64,000 bases of DNA from Cunninghamella blakesleeana (GCA_017871115.1 JAFCIZ010000001.1:601501-665500); one strand, 5' to 3'. Counted from the stretch's first letter, positions 1 through 14,695 are shown. The notes: generated by a model from the sequence alone, not told the origin. Numbers and translations are program-made.

Positions 1-946
1 TATATATATATGCATTTATTTATATATATATAAAATAATAATGAATGATCTAACAAATAAAAAGATTAATAGGTACATATGAAATCTGATTAGCAAAATA
101 TTAATAATATCCTAATATAGAAAACACAAGTTTATAAGCTCTGAGTGTACATAAATTTATTAATATCTAATGAAATAACGTTATGCTATTTTACTATTAT
201 TTTATATTACTCTATTAAATAGAAATTATGGGTATAATGTAATTATATTTTTAATTGGAAACCAAGATTAAATGTGGTTTTTTAAATAAAAACTAGCAGC
301 TTTGGTCATTATATTTTCTATTTTATTTTTTATATTTACTAAAACATATAGAAGATGTTCTTGCAATGAAGTTGTAATGATTTTAAAGTAGTATATTATT
401 TATGGAGATAAATGAATATTCTCATTTATATTATATACTATAGAGATAATATATAAAAAAAATAAAGATACTTAATTAATTATAATCAGTTATTGATTTA
501 TATATATTATAAAAGAGTGTAATTTTGTATACACTCAGTTATTTTTTTCATCATCAACATATTTTTATTTTTAAAAAAATGCTTTATACAAAAAAAAAGA
601 GTTATATAACGGTCTTTTATTTTCTAATGTGTTTTTTAACAAGTAAAAAAATAAAGTAATCAAAGGGTTATATATAAAAAAATTGTATTTAAAATTATAA
701 AAAAAATAAACACCTTGTTTTTCTTTTACTTTTACTTTTTGAAAGAAAGTCAGTGGATTATGCAAAAAAAAGATCCATATAGTTTGAGATTAGTATTGCT
801 CACCAGTTTTCGGGTGATTTTTATCAGTGGGACTAGAAAAGCAAATTTATTAACGGAGTTTTAACGCGCTTTTTTTAAAGAAAAAGAAAATTTTTCATAT
901 TTTTTTTCCTCGCTTTTTTTATACTCAAAGAAATATATATTACAAG
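1..946. other. AT-rich intergenic stretch
   Basis: No coding exon is recognisable. It contains a small hairpin near 799-817 (TCACC and GGTGA arms) and a GC-richer patch around 855-870, which sits just upstream of the beta-trefoil gene and may belong to its promoter. The window edge cuts whatever lies to the left. Confidence 0.6.
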
Positions 947-1566
947 ATGCAATCAAAAGGATGGTTTTATATTGTAGCTCCTTCACAACATGGCCATGTT
1001 TTAACTTTATCAAATATGTCATATGAAGTAATATAAATAATTCTTTCTCTTTATTAATCTAATAAACCATAACAAACTTTATTAATATCACCTGTATACA
1101 TATAAACTTTACATTTTTAGTCAGGTATTCGAGTAGAATTAAGACCTAATAGTCAAGGTCCTCATCAGTTATGGTATTTAGATGAATATGGATATATCAT
1201 AAATAAACACTCGGGCTGTGGTAAATATATAATAATAATAATAATAATAATAAGCTATAATTAAATATAAAGGTGGATTATTTACAAGAAAAAAACAAAT
1301 TACATTTCTACTCTTTCCATTTTCTTTTAGTTTTAGCGGTTAAAAATATAACAAAAAAAAAATCAGTAGAAGGACAAAATATAATACAAACCTCTAGAAA
1401 AAATGAACCAGCGGCAAAAGAGCAACAATGGGAATTTATATCAACAGATAAAGAAAATACATTTCGTTTAAAATTAAAGGCCATCAAAGATTATTATTTA
1501 ATAGATAAACAAGTACCTTCTTTTCAACTGGATGATAGTGTAGAATGGTCAATTTTATATAAATAA
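947..1566 (+). CDS. Small intracellular ricin-B-type beta-trefoil (lectin-like) protein
   Basis: Three exons: 947-1027, 1121-1220 and 1331-1566, giving 138 residues. The splice at 1220/1331 restores the text SGCVLAVKN, typical of the Gly-x-x-Leu-x-Val strand of ricin-B repeats. Three Q-x-W-like positions are visible (QLWYL, QQWEF, VEWSI), matching the three lobes of one beta-trefoil. There is no signal peptide, no membrane segment and no attached enzymatic chain, so it looks like a lone cytosolic carbohydrate-binding or scaffold domain. Family knowledge: such domains usually bind sugars, but many fungal copies have uncharacterised ligands. The third lobe is degenerate, so sugar binding is uncertain. 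The start is the first ATG of a continuous frame. Confidence 0.75.
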
Positions 1567-1914
1567 ATAAATAAATATATCACAACCATACTCAGTAATT
1601 ACAATAATGTAATGAAAACAATTTTTAAGAGCAGCAAGAAAAAATTATTATGAATATCATTTTATATAATTATGCAAGAAGATTTCATCGTTTTTGTAAC
1701 TTTTACAATAATAACTGATTTATAATATTGGATTATAAAACTATTAATTTCAACACATTCATACACACATATATATAAAGTAAGCTGATATTATAATATA
1801 AAAGATATATAATATATAAAAAAGGTATGAAACTTGTCAAAAGTTTTATTTAATACTAGATATTTTATTTTAATATATAAATATATATATCACATATTTA
1901 ATTACTATAATAAT

Positions 1915-2583
1915 TTACAACTTAGCCTTAATAGCTCTATTAACCATATCTTTATTTTCACCAATGAATGAAGTAGCCATCTATGGAGGAAGAAAAAAAA
2001 AGGGGGAATTGTGTCAATTTTATTTTTTTAAAAAATAAAAATCATATTGTATCGTATATCCATTTTAATATTTATCAACTTACTTCACGAGCGCCTAATT
2101 GTTCAATAATTGCTTCTAAACGTTGGGCTAAAAGAAGATCACCTTTCACTTTAATCTTACCAGACATAAATGCTTTAACACCAGTGACACTAAATAAGTA
2201 CGTAAAATAAAATTAAAATTATGCATATGAATATATTAATAAACCCACAACCATCATTTTGATCATTTTAATTTTATATTTTTGTTTTATTTTTACCCTC
2301 CAGTGATTAAACTAACAACGTTAGAATCTTCAATTTCAATACGAACAACTTTAACTTTGGATTTGGTAGCATCACGAGCCACTTGTTCAACATTAGTGAT
2401 GACAGGTTGAACATCTTTACCTTGTAAAAGAAGATACCAAACGGCAGCAGGTTTCTTTTTTTTTGTTACGGTGAAAATGAATAATCCTTTAACTTCAGGC
2501 CATTTGTCTGGATTTTCTTTCATATACACTTCAATGGCGGGTAAAATAGTAGCAGCAACTTCATCATAAGCAGTAGAAGACAT
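1915..2583 (-). CDS. Peroxisomal SCP2-type sterol carrier protein
   Basis: Three exons on the minus strand: 2297-2583, 2084-2189 and 1915-1980, giving 152 residues. The first part (about residues 8-95) carries an N-terminal variant of the SCP2 fold, and the middle reads VTGVKAFMSGKIKVKGD, the classic SCP2 stretch that lines the lipid tunnel. The last exon ends in Ala-Lys-Leu, a peroxisomal targeting signal type 1. Family knowledge: SCP2 domains bind and transfer sterols and fatty acyl-CoAs, often supporting peroxisomal beta-oxidation. This one is a single-domain form without the thiolase or MFE-2 fusion of animals. The lysine run around residues 56-60 is unusual. Targeting is inferred from the tripeptide alone. 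Confidence 0.85.
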
Positions 2584-4134
2584 CTTTTTTAATTTATTTT
2601 ATAAATATTGTATGAAAATAGCAATAGATAGAAAGAAGAGAAAAGAAAAAGAGAATAGGGAAAACCTTGGTTTTATACTATTTTTTTTTTTTTTTTTTTG
2701 TGCGGGGTAAGCGTGTTTACAACAAGATCCAACATGTGAAAAACTTGGAAAAATATGGGGAATATTTTTGTGAGATTTCGTATACACCAAATTATTCTGT
2801 GCTTCAATTTATTAAAATAATTTTAGTATGTATGTTTTTATAATAATTTCCCCACGCTTAAAAAATGATACAGTATAATTGTTTTTTTTTTTTAAATTTA
2901 TTTCTATCATCAAAAGGCTATATTCACATGAATGCATCTTTTATGTAAGAAAAATTACCAAATAAATACCTTTTTGTTATTACTACTACACTATTGATTT
3001 TATTGTTTTCAAAAAAAGCAACAATTTTTGGGTTTTATTTTATTTTTTAAAAATAAAAAAAAAAACTGTATAATTGATTTGGTTTTATATATGAAATATT
3101 CATTTATACTAGAATAATATATTTCTCAATGATGGTGACAATGTCATTTTCTCCCTTTCTTTATTACTTTTTTTCTTAAACAGTGATTTTTTTTAAAAAA
3201 AATCAAGTTGTCTAATACCCTACAATCAAACATAGTAATAGAGCCGAGGTTACGATCACATAATGATAACTCAACCCTCACCCCACCGAAAAAAAAAGAG
3301 ACGTACATTACTGAAAAGAGAATAAGCAACAATAGTAATATGATTTATGGGGTACAATAAAAAAACACTATTTTAAAACTTTTTTATAAAAGTGAATAAA
3401 AATGAATAAACAATCATAAACATATTATATTTATGTTATGATGTTCGTGATTAGGTTTCATTTTATAATATTCCTTTGTTAAATTGATAATTATATATTT
3501 TACTTCCATAATCATACATTTTTTTTATGATCGCGACTGAAATAACATATATACGTGTGCAGGTATATGTCACATATGTATACTCAGTTTAATATTACTA
3601 TATTATTATTGTTATCGTTGTTAATAAGAAGTATAATTTTATTTAATAGAGAGTTTTTATATTCTAATAATATGCATAGAAATTCTGACTAAAAAAAATG
3701 AAACATTGGATAATTTTATAGTGAGGCTATAAGAAAGTAGTTTTATGCGAAAATAAATTGTAGAAAAAAAGCTCACTGTTGTGTGTCTGTAAATCGATAA
3801 AATCATTTATAAATACAATCAATATATGAATAGATGGAATAAAAGAGTTTATATTTATATATGTTAATGTCAGATTTAAGTATAAAGCTAAAAGTGATGT
3901 TTATATGTATTAACAATCCACCATATAAAAATATGCAAGTATAATAATAATACTGTTTAAGGGAAAGGGAAAGAATAAGGGAAAGAGAGGTTTTAAAAAA
4001 AAAGCATGATTTTTAAAAAAATTTTAACTCTGAGTTATTTTTAATTTTTTTTTCTCTCTTTTTTTTTTTTCTCTTTCTTTTTTTTTTTTTCATTACAATA
4101 CCATACTTTTTTTTCTACTCATATTAAACATTAC
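2584..4134. other. Intergenic region between divergent genes
   Basis: This 1.55 kb serves the divergent SCP2 and RING-ligase genes. It has long T and A runs, notably 2682-2699 near the SCP2 start and pyrimidine tracts at 4050-4090 just ahead of the RING-ligase start. I see no coding exon or RNA gene in it. Confidence 0.55.
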
Positions 4135-5908
<1,774 letters not shown>

Positions 5909-6782
5909 TGAAAACCTCCCCCCTCTCTCCGTATATAAGTATAATTATGATTTATTTAAATACGTTCACTCATTCATATATCTCCTTTATATATATAATA
6001 TAAATACATACATAACAACTCAAGTACATAATATACGACATTCCCCTCTCTCTTTTTTTATATGCTTACTTATTCTTTACATACGTATATATATAAATAT
6101 ATTAAATGATATTATTTGCTTGTTTATTACATATATAACATTACATATCTTATTAATAATTAAAGTAAATAATAGCAATAATAATAATAAACAAGACAAA
6201 AAAAGAAAAAATACAATAATTACCATCATTATCATTATTACATGCATACATGTCTACATTGTTGACAATAATCATATAAAGCGCCTTTATAAATAATAAA
6301 ATGACGTATCTACTTAAAATGATATTTTATTTTTTTGTTTACATATTACTTCTAATTTCCCCCCTTTTTTTTAAAAAAATTGATTGAAGTATTTCCAATT
6401 CAAGTAAATTATGGAACTTGTATCACAAACACATACACTAAAAAGTATATTATTCGAAATATTACAAAATTATCATTACTGTGCGTCACTTTTTTATAAA
6501 ATAATTTTAATGGAGACAATAATTATAAAAAAAAGAGATAAAGCAAGGAAAAAAATGAAAAGAAAAGTGTACATTTTATATAAACATAAGAAAGAAATAA
6601 AAATAAAAAATAAAAAATAAAGGTATTAACGTAAAAGGAAAGGAGGAATAGTGATGAAATAAAAAAAAAAAGAGTACGTAGGTAATCTAAAATCATATGT
6701 ATATTTATACGTATACTTTTTTTTTTTGTTATATCATTAACAATGAAAATATTATTTATAATATTTTTTTTAGAGGAATATA
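5909..6782. other. Intergenic, between convergent genes
   Basis: This should hold the 3' ends of the RING-ligase and Sds3 transcripts. It is AT-rich with scattered TATA and ATA repeats. The only longer open frame (6411-6620) is lysine-rich low-complexity text, which I do not accept as a gene. Confidence 0.55.
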
Positions 6783-9555
6783 TTATCTTTTTTGTTGCGA
6801 CGATTGATTGGATTGTTTATGTTGACCAATTAATGATGATTTTTTACCAGCCTATTGAGAAGCAATAAAAATAAAATAAAAAATGTATATGAATAATAAA
6901 TAAGAATATATTGGATATATGATCAAAGTATTATATTATTATTATTATTCATTCGTTCATTCATTTATTACTCACCTTCATTAGCAAAAATTCTTCTTCT
7001 AATTCTTCCTCTTCCTTTGATTGAACTTGGTTTTCAGTATTTTGGGAAGAAGCGTTTCGTGCTAATTAAAAAAATGAATAGGCAATAATTAGTTTCTATG
7101 GTAACAAGTATTTCATTATTATTTATTATTTATTATTAGCACTATTATCATTTTTACCTTGTCTTTTTCTTGGCTCACTCCTCGAAGTATCTGCTGGCCG
7201 TTTACGTAGCGTTCGTTTATTGGTAACACGAGAATAAGCCTCGCTAAATAGGTCTGTGCACATAAAAAAAGAAATAAACGAACAAATGAGTGAATTAATG
7301 ATATGTGTATATAAACGAAAGACTATATTCTATTTTATATAATTAAATATAAAATACCTTTTATATTGATTGTATCATCTTTTTCTTCTCTAACTTGTTT
7401 TTTTCGATCTTCAATAACTGATATTAATGCATCATGTAAATGTCTTCTTTCATTCTTTTTTAAATATAAAAAAAGAAAAAAATATATAGAATATGAGTCT
7501 TGTTTTTCATATCCAAACAAAAAAAAAACAGAGTCTGTATATTTTTATATGTAACTTACATTGTATTCTTCTTCTATTAATGCAATATCTTCATGATACA
7601 ATTGTTCCATCCATTCCAATTGATAATTTAAAAATGACTCCGCATCGGCGATCATAGTTTCCCGTTTCAAATCCAAGTCCGATACAAGGTCCCGGAACAC
7701 AACATGAGTATCTAAATAAAATAAAATAAAAACGTGTGTTAATAATTGTCGTAGTAATGATTTTTAATATATGTAGTGTATATATAAATAAATGTATAAT
7801 TGATTCTAACCAATTGATAATTCATAATAATCTCTTATATTTTTTAATATTTATGTAGCTCCTTTTATTATTTATTTATTTATTTTAAATAACCCATTTT
7901 TTAACTTTTTTTTTTTTTGATCACCACAGTATTATTTTCTCAAGCCAAACAATAAAAAACCCTAAACGTTTTTTTTCCCTCTGTTTATGATTTTCTCAAT
8001 ATTTATACTTTTCTTTTTTTCTATTTTTACCATCTTGCAATGATTTTAATTCTTGATGTAGAGCAGCCAACTTTTCTTGATAAATACTATATAAAAAATA
8101 AATATATAAAAAAAAGGATTATATATAACATGAATTAGACTTTTAATGCTGTAGATAATCATTTTTTATTTTTTATTTTTTTTTTACAACTCCTTCGCTT
8201 TTTTTTATCCTCTAACTCCCCCCCCCTTAATAATAATCTACTTTGAAATAGTAGGTTTCACGTGGGACATATACTTTTTTTTTTTATTTTAAATATGTAT
8301 AAAAATAAATAAGTACTTACTCTTCACTTTGTTCCCAAAATTCATGATCCATCCAAGTAATAAGTTGATTCCATTCTTTCAAAGACTCTAATTTTTGAGT
8401 ATTGGATACATAATCATTATCATTACTATCTTGATCATCATTTTCATTTTGATAATCCATATTATTCATTTGTTCTTCTATTTCATCATTATTATTTTTA
8501 TTTTTATTGGATATAGTAGAATGATGATGGTGTTGATCAGGAACAGTAAATCCACGAGATTGACGACGTTGCTTTTGCTTTGTTGTTGTGAAGGTTGGTG
8601 TAGGAGAAGTAGATGGCGCATGATAATCTATTCCATTACTGTGATTATTATTATTATTTATAATGTTATTATTATTAGTATTAGTAGTTTTAGGATGATG
8701 TTGATTATTATTATTAATAGTAGGATGCTGATGTTGATGATGAAGATTATAATTAGATTGATAATGATTCATGTCATTATTATTTTTATTATTTGAAATA
8801 GTATTTTTATTGTAATAGGATGAAGGTGATTTGCCAGGTTCCACAAAAGGAGAAGAAGTTACCGAATGAGGATGCCAAGGGTCATTTGATGTATAATTAG
8901 GTTGAGTTGAAGTTTTATTAAAAGAATGTTGTTGCTGTTGATTTGAATAATTTAAAGAAGGTTGATAATGATGATAATTTGTAGAAGAGGAGGAGATGGG
9001 TGAATAATAATCATTCTTATTCTTATTATTATCATTGTTATTATTATTAATATTATTATTATTAGATGAATAATCCTTCTGCTGTGTAAAGTGGTGAGGA
9101 TGATGATGACTGGTAATATTTGTTGTCATAGTAGGGGATGAAGAAGATTTTTGATGTTGTGTAGTAAATTTTGAAACCGAAGCTGTAGTAGTAGTAGTAC
9201 CAATGTTATTACGTTGATGATGATTATTATTATTACTAGTTATATTATTATTATAAGTAGATAATGGAGGAGTAGTAGTAGCACTTGAATTCGATATGGA
9301 TGTATTATTAGAAGAAGAAGGAAGCGGAGGAGGAACAGAAGAAGGGTATATATAGGTGCTAGTATTAGACGTGTTTGTTGGTAAAGGCAAAACCGGAGGA
9401 GAACCAGGTCGCGTATAAAACGATGTATTATAATATGGGATTTCGGATGAGTTTTCTACGTTGGCATAATAGGGTTTAGTTAATCTAGGTAAAGTTGGAG
9501 ATGGCCTAGAATCGACACCTGCTTGAGCCACAACATAATTAAATTGAGGTAACAT
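6783..9555 (-). CDS. Sds3/BRMS1-family subunit of an Rpd3L/Sin3 histone deacetylase complex
   Basis: Seven exons on the minus strand: 8321-9555, 8031-8086, 7560-7711, 7358-7454, 7158-7253, 6976-7061 and 6783-6851; 596 residues. The first about 390 residues are disordered, rich in Asn, Ser, His, Pro and Thr. The conserved part (about 397-515) has the Sds3 pattern: a helix with YQEKLAALHQEL, then DTHVVFRDLVSDLD, then KRETMIADAESF and YQLEWMEQLY leading into an acidic-basic coiled coil ending REEKD. A basic segment (about 515-545) follows. Family knowledge: Sds3 proteins dimerise and hold the Sin3-Rpd3 deacetylase together. The long Asn-rich N-terminus is absent from animal BRMS1. The family is clear; I cannot tell whether it is the Sds3 or the Dep1-like paralogue. 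Confidence 0.82.
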
Positions 9556-9960
9556 GATTTTTATTATTATTATATATATAATGAATAAAAACTTGAATAG
9601 AATAAATATATTATTGTTATTATTATTATTATTATTGCTATTATTATTATTATAAGTAAAATAAAATAAAAAAAAAATAAAAGGAATGGCTATATAGTTT
9701 AATTAGTAGTTACTTAAAACGTAAGAAGAGGGAAGAAGAAGAAAAAAAAGTATTAAAAGAGGAGAGAAGAAAGAAATCAAATGAGTTTAAAGTTTTTTTT
9801 TTTTTTTTTTTTTATTAAATTAAAAGACCGAATTTTTTGTGTCACTTTACTGAAATAGAATAAATAAATAAGGCAAGCCAGACAATAAAAAAATTTACAT
9901 TTTTAATTATATAAACACTTTATTATTATTGTTATATATATCTAAAAAACTAACTAAAAC
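9556..9960. other. Promoter region of the Sds3-like gene
   Basis: The stretch contains ATT-type trinucleotide tracts (about 9610-9650) and a poly-T run (9789-9813). No exon is visible. Confidence 0.5.
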
Positions 9961-10008
9961 AAATATCATTAATATTATATGTAGCTACATATAATATTAA
10001 TGATATTT
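9961..10008. repeat. Perfect 48-base palindrome at the SPF30 stop codon
   Basis: The left arm 9961-9984 and right arm 9985-10008 are exact reverse complements, with no spacer and a centre reading GTAGCTAC. Extending one base on each side breaks the symmetry (C at 9960, A at 10009). The right end overlaps two bases of the SPF30 stop codon (10007-10009), so the SPF30 mRNA would carry a 24-bp self-complementary element from its stop codon onward. Confidence 0.97.
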
Positions 10009-11013
10009 ATTCGTCAATGTTACTAGAATCATATGCATGCCTTCCGCGTTGTTGACGATAACTAGTCATGCCTCTACCGCTACCTACAACGCCAACTAAA
10101 ATAAAAAAAAAGAAAAAACATATATATATTTGTTAATATTAAAAAAAAAAAACCACCAATCATTGGTAAAAAGCAAATCACCCAATAAAATATAAATAAA
10201 AACTACGGATTTTTTTTCTTTACCTTTACTGTCGGGATTATCAGGTGTTTTAAATATACTTTTCTTGTTAATTGCAGAGACTTTCTGTTTCTTTTTCTTT
10301 TTATCACCAGAACTAGCAAAGTTTAACCAAGCGCTTTTTTTTACTTCCACTTCTGATACTTTTTTAGCCTTTTTATTAATATTATTATTATCTTTCTTTT
10401 TTTGTTTTGTGTTACTATGATCATCATCACCACCACCAAAAGTAGATATAGAAGAAGAAATAGACCCATTATTATTAATATTATTGTTAGTATTATGATT
10501 ATTTCCAGATGATGGAGAAGATATATCTTCAAATATACCTTTCTTTTTATCTTTTTCTAAAGGTTGTATATCTGATAATGGTACTACTTCAATATCTTTA
10601 TATCCGCGAAATTGAACTGAAAATATTTGATCTGCACCACCAATGGCTGTAATAATAGCACGATAATATTGTCCATCTTGTGACCATTTAGCTTTTACTT
10701 CTTGTCCTATACTAAATTGATGTGTTACTAAAGCAGACGTCTTGGTTCCCTTTATAGCTGTAGTAGGTGGTGTTGAAGGTGAGCGTGATCTTTTTCTAGA
10801 TGAAGATTGTTTATCTGCATCTGTGGGTGTAGATGTAGTCTCATTATTATTACTTGACGTGATTGCTTGCTGTTCATATTGAGCCGTTAAAGCAATCAAT
10901 TCTTTTAGATCGGTTTGTAATTTTAATAATTCCTCATTAGTTGGATCGCTTTTTAGTGAATGTTCTACTTGATCTAATTGGAATTGATATAACTCTAGTT
11001 CACTTTCACTCAT
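10007..11013 (-). CDS. SMNDC1: SPF30/SMNDC1-like Tudor-domain splicing factor
   Basis: Two exons on the minus strand: 10224-11013 and 10007-10095; 292 residues. Residues 1-50 form a helical N-terminus, then comes an RS-like stretch (RKRSRSPS near 73-80). A Tudor domain lies at about 99-153, with VKAKWSQDGQYYRA and VQFRGYKDIEVVPL giving the aromatic cage. The C-terminus contains KKSAWLNF and KSIFKTPDNPDSK, then after the splice KVGVVGSG, as in SPF30 proteins. Family knowledge: SPF30 binds symmetric dimethylarginine on Sm proteins and helps tri-snRNP join the pre-spliceosome. The ATG at 11011-11013 is preferred over an upstream in-frame start because the Leu-rich upstream text comes from an ATT/AAT repeat. 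Confidence 0.9.
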
Positions 11014-11366
11014 AGTTTTAATATACGTTAACAAAGAATAAGGAACAAAGTACAGTAACAATAATAATAATAATAATAATAACAATAATAAACAAAAGGT
11101 ATAATAATATATAAAACAAAAATTTATTATTATTAAATAATAATAATAATAATAAGAAACTGAAAGAAGAAAAGAGAAAAAAAAAAAAAATTCAAAAAAT
11201 GCTGCTGTTTTTTAAATTTTTAACCGGGGACTGTGAATAAATGACACTTAATCGCTCATAGAATTTTTTTTTATTCCAACACGAAAAGTTTTTTTTGAAC
11301 CTTTTTTCTTTATTTTTTTTTTTTTTACACTGTTGCTTTAATTTCTATAACTATTTTTTTTCAAAT
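11014..11366. promoter_or_regulatory. Short divergent promoter between SPF30 and eIF2B gamma
   Basis: Only 353 bases separate the two ATGs, so the genes probably share a bidirectional promoter. It contains AAT/ATT repeats (about 11060-11090 and 11130-11155), an A run at 11179-11191 and T runs near 11310-11326. No factor site is assigned. Confidence 0.5.
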
Positions 11367-13806
11367 ATGAATTTATTATTTGAAAAACCAAAACATCACC
11401 ATCGTCAAAGTGAATTTCAAGCAGTTATATTGGCTGGTTATGGAAGCAGTAATAGGTACATACATAGGCATAATCACACATTTGAATAAAATAAAATATA
11501 TAAAACTGAATATAAGGAATAATCTTTAAACAACAACAAATCTGGGTTGACATTATATATATATGTAAAATCTAAATAGACTTTATCCTATATCCGAAGA
11601 TGATAACTTACCAAAAGCTTTATTACCTGTTGGAAATAAACCCATGATTGCATATACTTTGGAATGGTTGGAAAAAGCTGGTGTATATGGTAAAAAAAGA
11701 ATTTTAATTCTTATTATTCAACAACTTATACAAAGTGATTTTTAATTTTAATTGATTTGTACTCAATTATTATGGTTATATATATATATATATATATATC
11801 ACTTCTTTAGATGCTATTGTGCTTATTCAAAGTGTAGGAAATGCCCAACAAAAATTATCTGGATATTTATCACGAAATTATAATGGTAGTGTACATTGTA
11901 ACGTAGTTGCTGTGGATGAAGATCTTGAAACAGCTGAAGCTTTACGTTCTATTAAAAATAAAATTGATGTAAGTTAATATATGCATATATATATGTATAA
12001 GAGTGGGATGATGATATATAATAATGGATATATATATATATACTTTTTTTTTTATTTACATAGAGAGATTTTATAGTAATATTATGTGATTTAATAACTG
12101 AATTAAATCCCAGAGATTTGCTTGATCAACACCGAGTAAGTGAAGCAACAATGACAGCACTTTTTTATGAACCTAGTAATTTAGAAGCTGGTAACAAAGA
12201 TGATGGTAATATATAAAGTTATATAAAGAGAAAGAAAAAAAAGAAAAAAAAGGTTCTATTTCTTTTATTTATACCTATATTAATAATAATATGTATATAT
12301 ACATTTATATATAATTATATAAGGTTTATCACCGTACGTTGGGATAGAACCTAAAAGAAATGCACTTGTTTATAAAGCCAATAGATCAGATGATGAAGAT
12401 TTTTCAATGCGTATGTCACTTTTAACCAAGTAAGTTGCTATAGTTTATTTTTTTGTAATCATAAAATATGATTATGATTTTTCCTTTTTGTCGTCTTCCT
12501 AATATATATATGTGCACTGCATTCTTTTTCCCTCTATTTTTTTTTAGGTTTCCACGTGTACGTATACACACAGATTTACAAGATGCACACCTTTATATAT
12601 TTAAAAGATGGGTTATTGATATGCTGGCAGATAAAGAAAATATTGCAAGTATTTCGGAAGATTTAGTTCCAATGTTAGTAAAATGTCAATACCAAAAGAA
12701 AATGTTGGAAAGAGAAAATGTTCATCAATGTAAGTGATTTACTTCATAGTACAAAATAATATAATGTAAATGTAAAAAAAAAAAAAAAAAAAAAAGAGGG
12801 AGAAATATTTAAGGTTTTTTTCTTTTTTCTTTTTTTTTTTTTTTTAAATTAGATGCTTCAAAATATAAAAATTTATTAGAAACAGCACTTTCATTATCAA
12901 CTACTGTATCTGATAATATTGATGAAAATGTATTTATGCCTGACCCAATTCACCCTTCATTTAAAAGTCCTGTTAAAACCTTGGTATATGTTTATAGGGA
13001 TGGTTTTTGCGGACGTGGTAATACACTATCTTCGTACTCTGAATTAAATCGTTATGTAAGTGATATATATATGAAAAAGAGGAATTTTTATATACTTTTT
13101 TTTTTAAAAAAAAAAATGAGAATAAGAGAATGCTCCTAGAATTTGATATGTAACCTTTTTTTTTTTTTTTTCCCTCTCTCCTATTTTTTTATATATGTAT
13201 TATTATATAATTATAATTATATAAATATAAAAAAAAGGTAATTAAACAAGGTACACCCATATTAAGAGTTCCTGCAACTGCCGAAGTAGCACCTAAAACA
13301 CAAGTCGGTAACGATTCCATTATTGGAGAACATACAAAGATCGATGAAAGGTCGTCTATTAAAAAATCATCCGTTGGAGCGCATTGTATTATTGGAAAGA
13401 ATGTCAAAATTGCAAATTCAGTTATTATGGATTTTGTTACTATTGGAGATAAGTAAGTTTTTTATTTATTTATTTTTTAGTTGATCACAAGCACATACAT
13501 AAATAGATAGAACATTTAATTAATCATTAATTTATATTTCATTTTTTTTTAATAGTGCCAAGGTCGATGGATGTATTATTTGTAATAATGCTAAAGTATT
13601 AGACAAAGCAGTATTAAAGGATTGTGAAGTTGCTAGTGATTTTGTTGTAGAAAAAGATAGTAAGTTTGAAATAAAATATAAAGAGGAAAAAAAAGGGCTT
13701 TCATTATTAATAAATAAAAAAACTTATACTTTATTTCATTTTGTTTTTACTTTCAGGTCAAGTAAAAGGTGAAAAGTTAGTTGCATTTAGAGAAGCTATA
13801 TCATAA
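11367..13806 (+). CDS. GCD1: Translation initiation factor eIF2B subunit gamma
   Basis: Ten exons: 11367-11455, 11580-11689, 11811-11968, 12064-12205, 12324-12429, 12548-12729, 12853-13055, 13238-13452, 13556-13659 and 13757-13806; 452 residues, the usual length of the family. The N-terminal nucleotidyltransferase-like domain opens with FQAVILAG, followed by LPKALLPVGNKPMI. The C-terminal part (about 320-445) is a left-handed beta-helix of hexapeptide type, with repeats such as SIIGEHTKI and CIIGKNVKI. Family knowledge: gamma pairs with epsilon in the eIF2 guanine nucleotide exchange factor, controlling global translation under stress. The yeast name is GCD1 and the animal name EIF2B3. All ten exon joins keep frame and the match is unambiguous. 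Confidence 0.95.
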
Positions 13807-14254
13807 ATTAAGATACAATAAAAATGTAATATATACAATATAATATAATAAAAAGAATGGATATATATATATATAAAGGAATTACTATAAGTAAAGAGAT
13901 GAAAAAAAAGTAGGCTGGTATACTCAATAAAGTAATGACACAAACTCTCTGTGTAACAAAAATAGCCAATCAACCTCTGTGCTGCATTTAGGATTCTCTC
14001 TCCTATTTTATTTTTTGGGGAAAGACGAATAAAAAATCGGGTGCTTTTTTTGGTTAAGACTGTTATATATTTTTCCTTTTTTCTTTTTGGTTTCGTTTCT
14101 TTTTTTCTTTCTCTTTTCTATTATAAATACTTTATCTCTCTTTCACTTTTTAATTTATTTCTTCATCTCTTTGTCTCTTTGTCTCTCACTCTTTGCCTCT
14201 CTCATATATATCTATATTTAATTTATTTGTATATTTTTATTTTATTTAAACAAT
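13807..14254. other. Intergenic, eIF2B gamma 3' end and next promoter
   Basis: The AT-rich start is followed by a long pyrimidine-rich (TTTC/TCTC) tract at about 14060-14215, immediately ahead of the next ATG. Such tracts are common upstream of genes in this window. Confidence 0.5.
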
Positions 14255-14661
14255 ATGTCTTTATCAAGTTACGATAGTGGTTATTCATCAGGTACTTAAA
14301 TTTCTTTTTTTCTTATCATTACTACATTTTACATATCTTTAAAAGAAAGGAAATAAGGTTATTATTCCATATTATGGGTTGGTTTGACATAAAAAAAAGG
14401 ACAGGGCAAGAGAAAAAGTTAAATAGGAAACTTTTTTTTTTTCATTTTTACTGTGTTTTACTTTTCGTATACTTTATTTTTAATTAAAAACTTCTCTCTT
14501 CTTGTTAAATATCATTAGTTGGACGTCTTGAAGTATTTAGGACACAACATGAATTAGCAAAAAACTTTTATGATGATATTGAATTTTGCCCTTTATCAAG
14601 CTTTGAAGAAGTATGTATTATCATTATTTATCATTATTATCATTATTATTTTTACTATTAC

Positions 14662-14695
<34 letters not shown>

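Noticed and set aside
571..765. 64-residue minus-strand ORF
   Set aside because: Phe/Tyr/Lys/Asn low-complexity text in AT-rich DNA without conserved features or a plausible exon structure.
8395..8796. 133-residue plus-strand ORF within the Sds3-like gene
   Set aside because: Antisense shadow of Asn/His codons; poly-Ile text with no recognisable domain.
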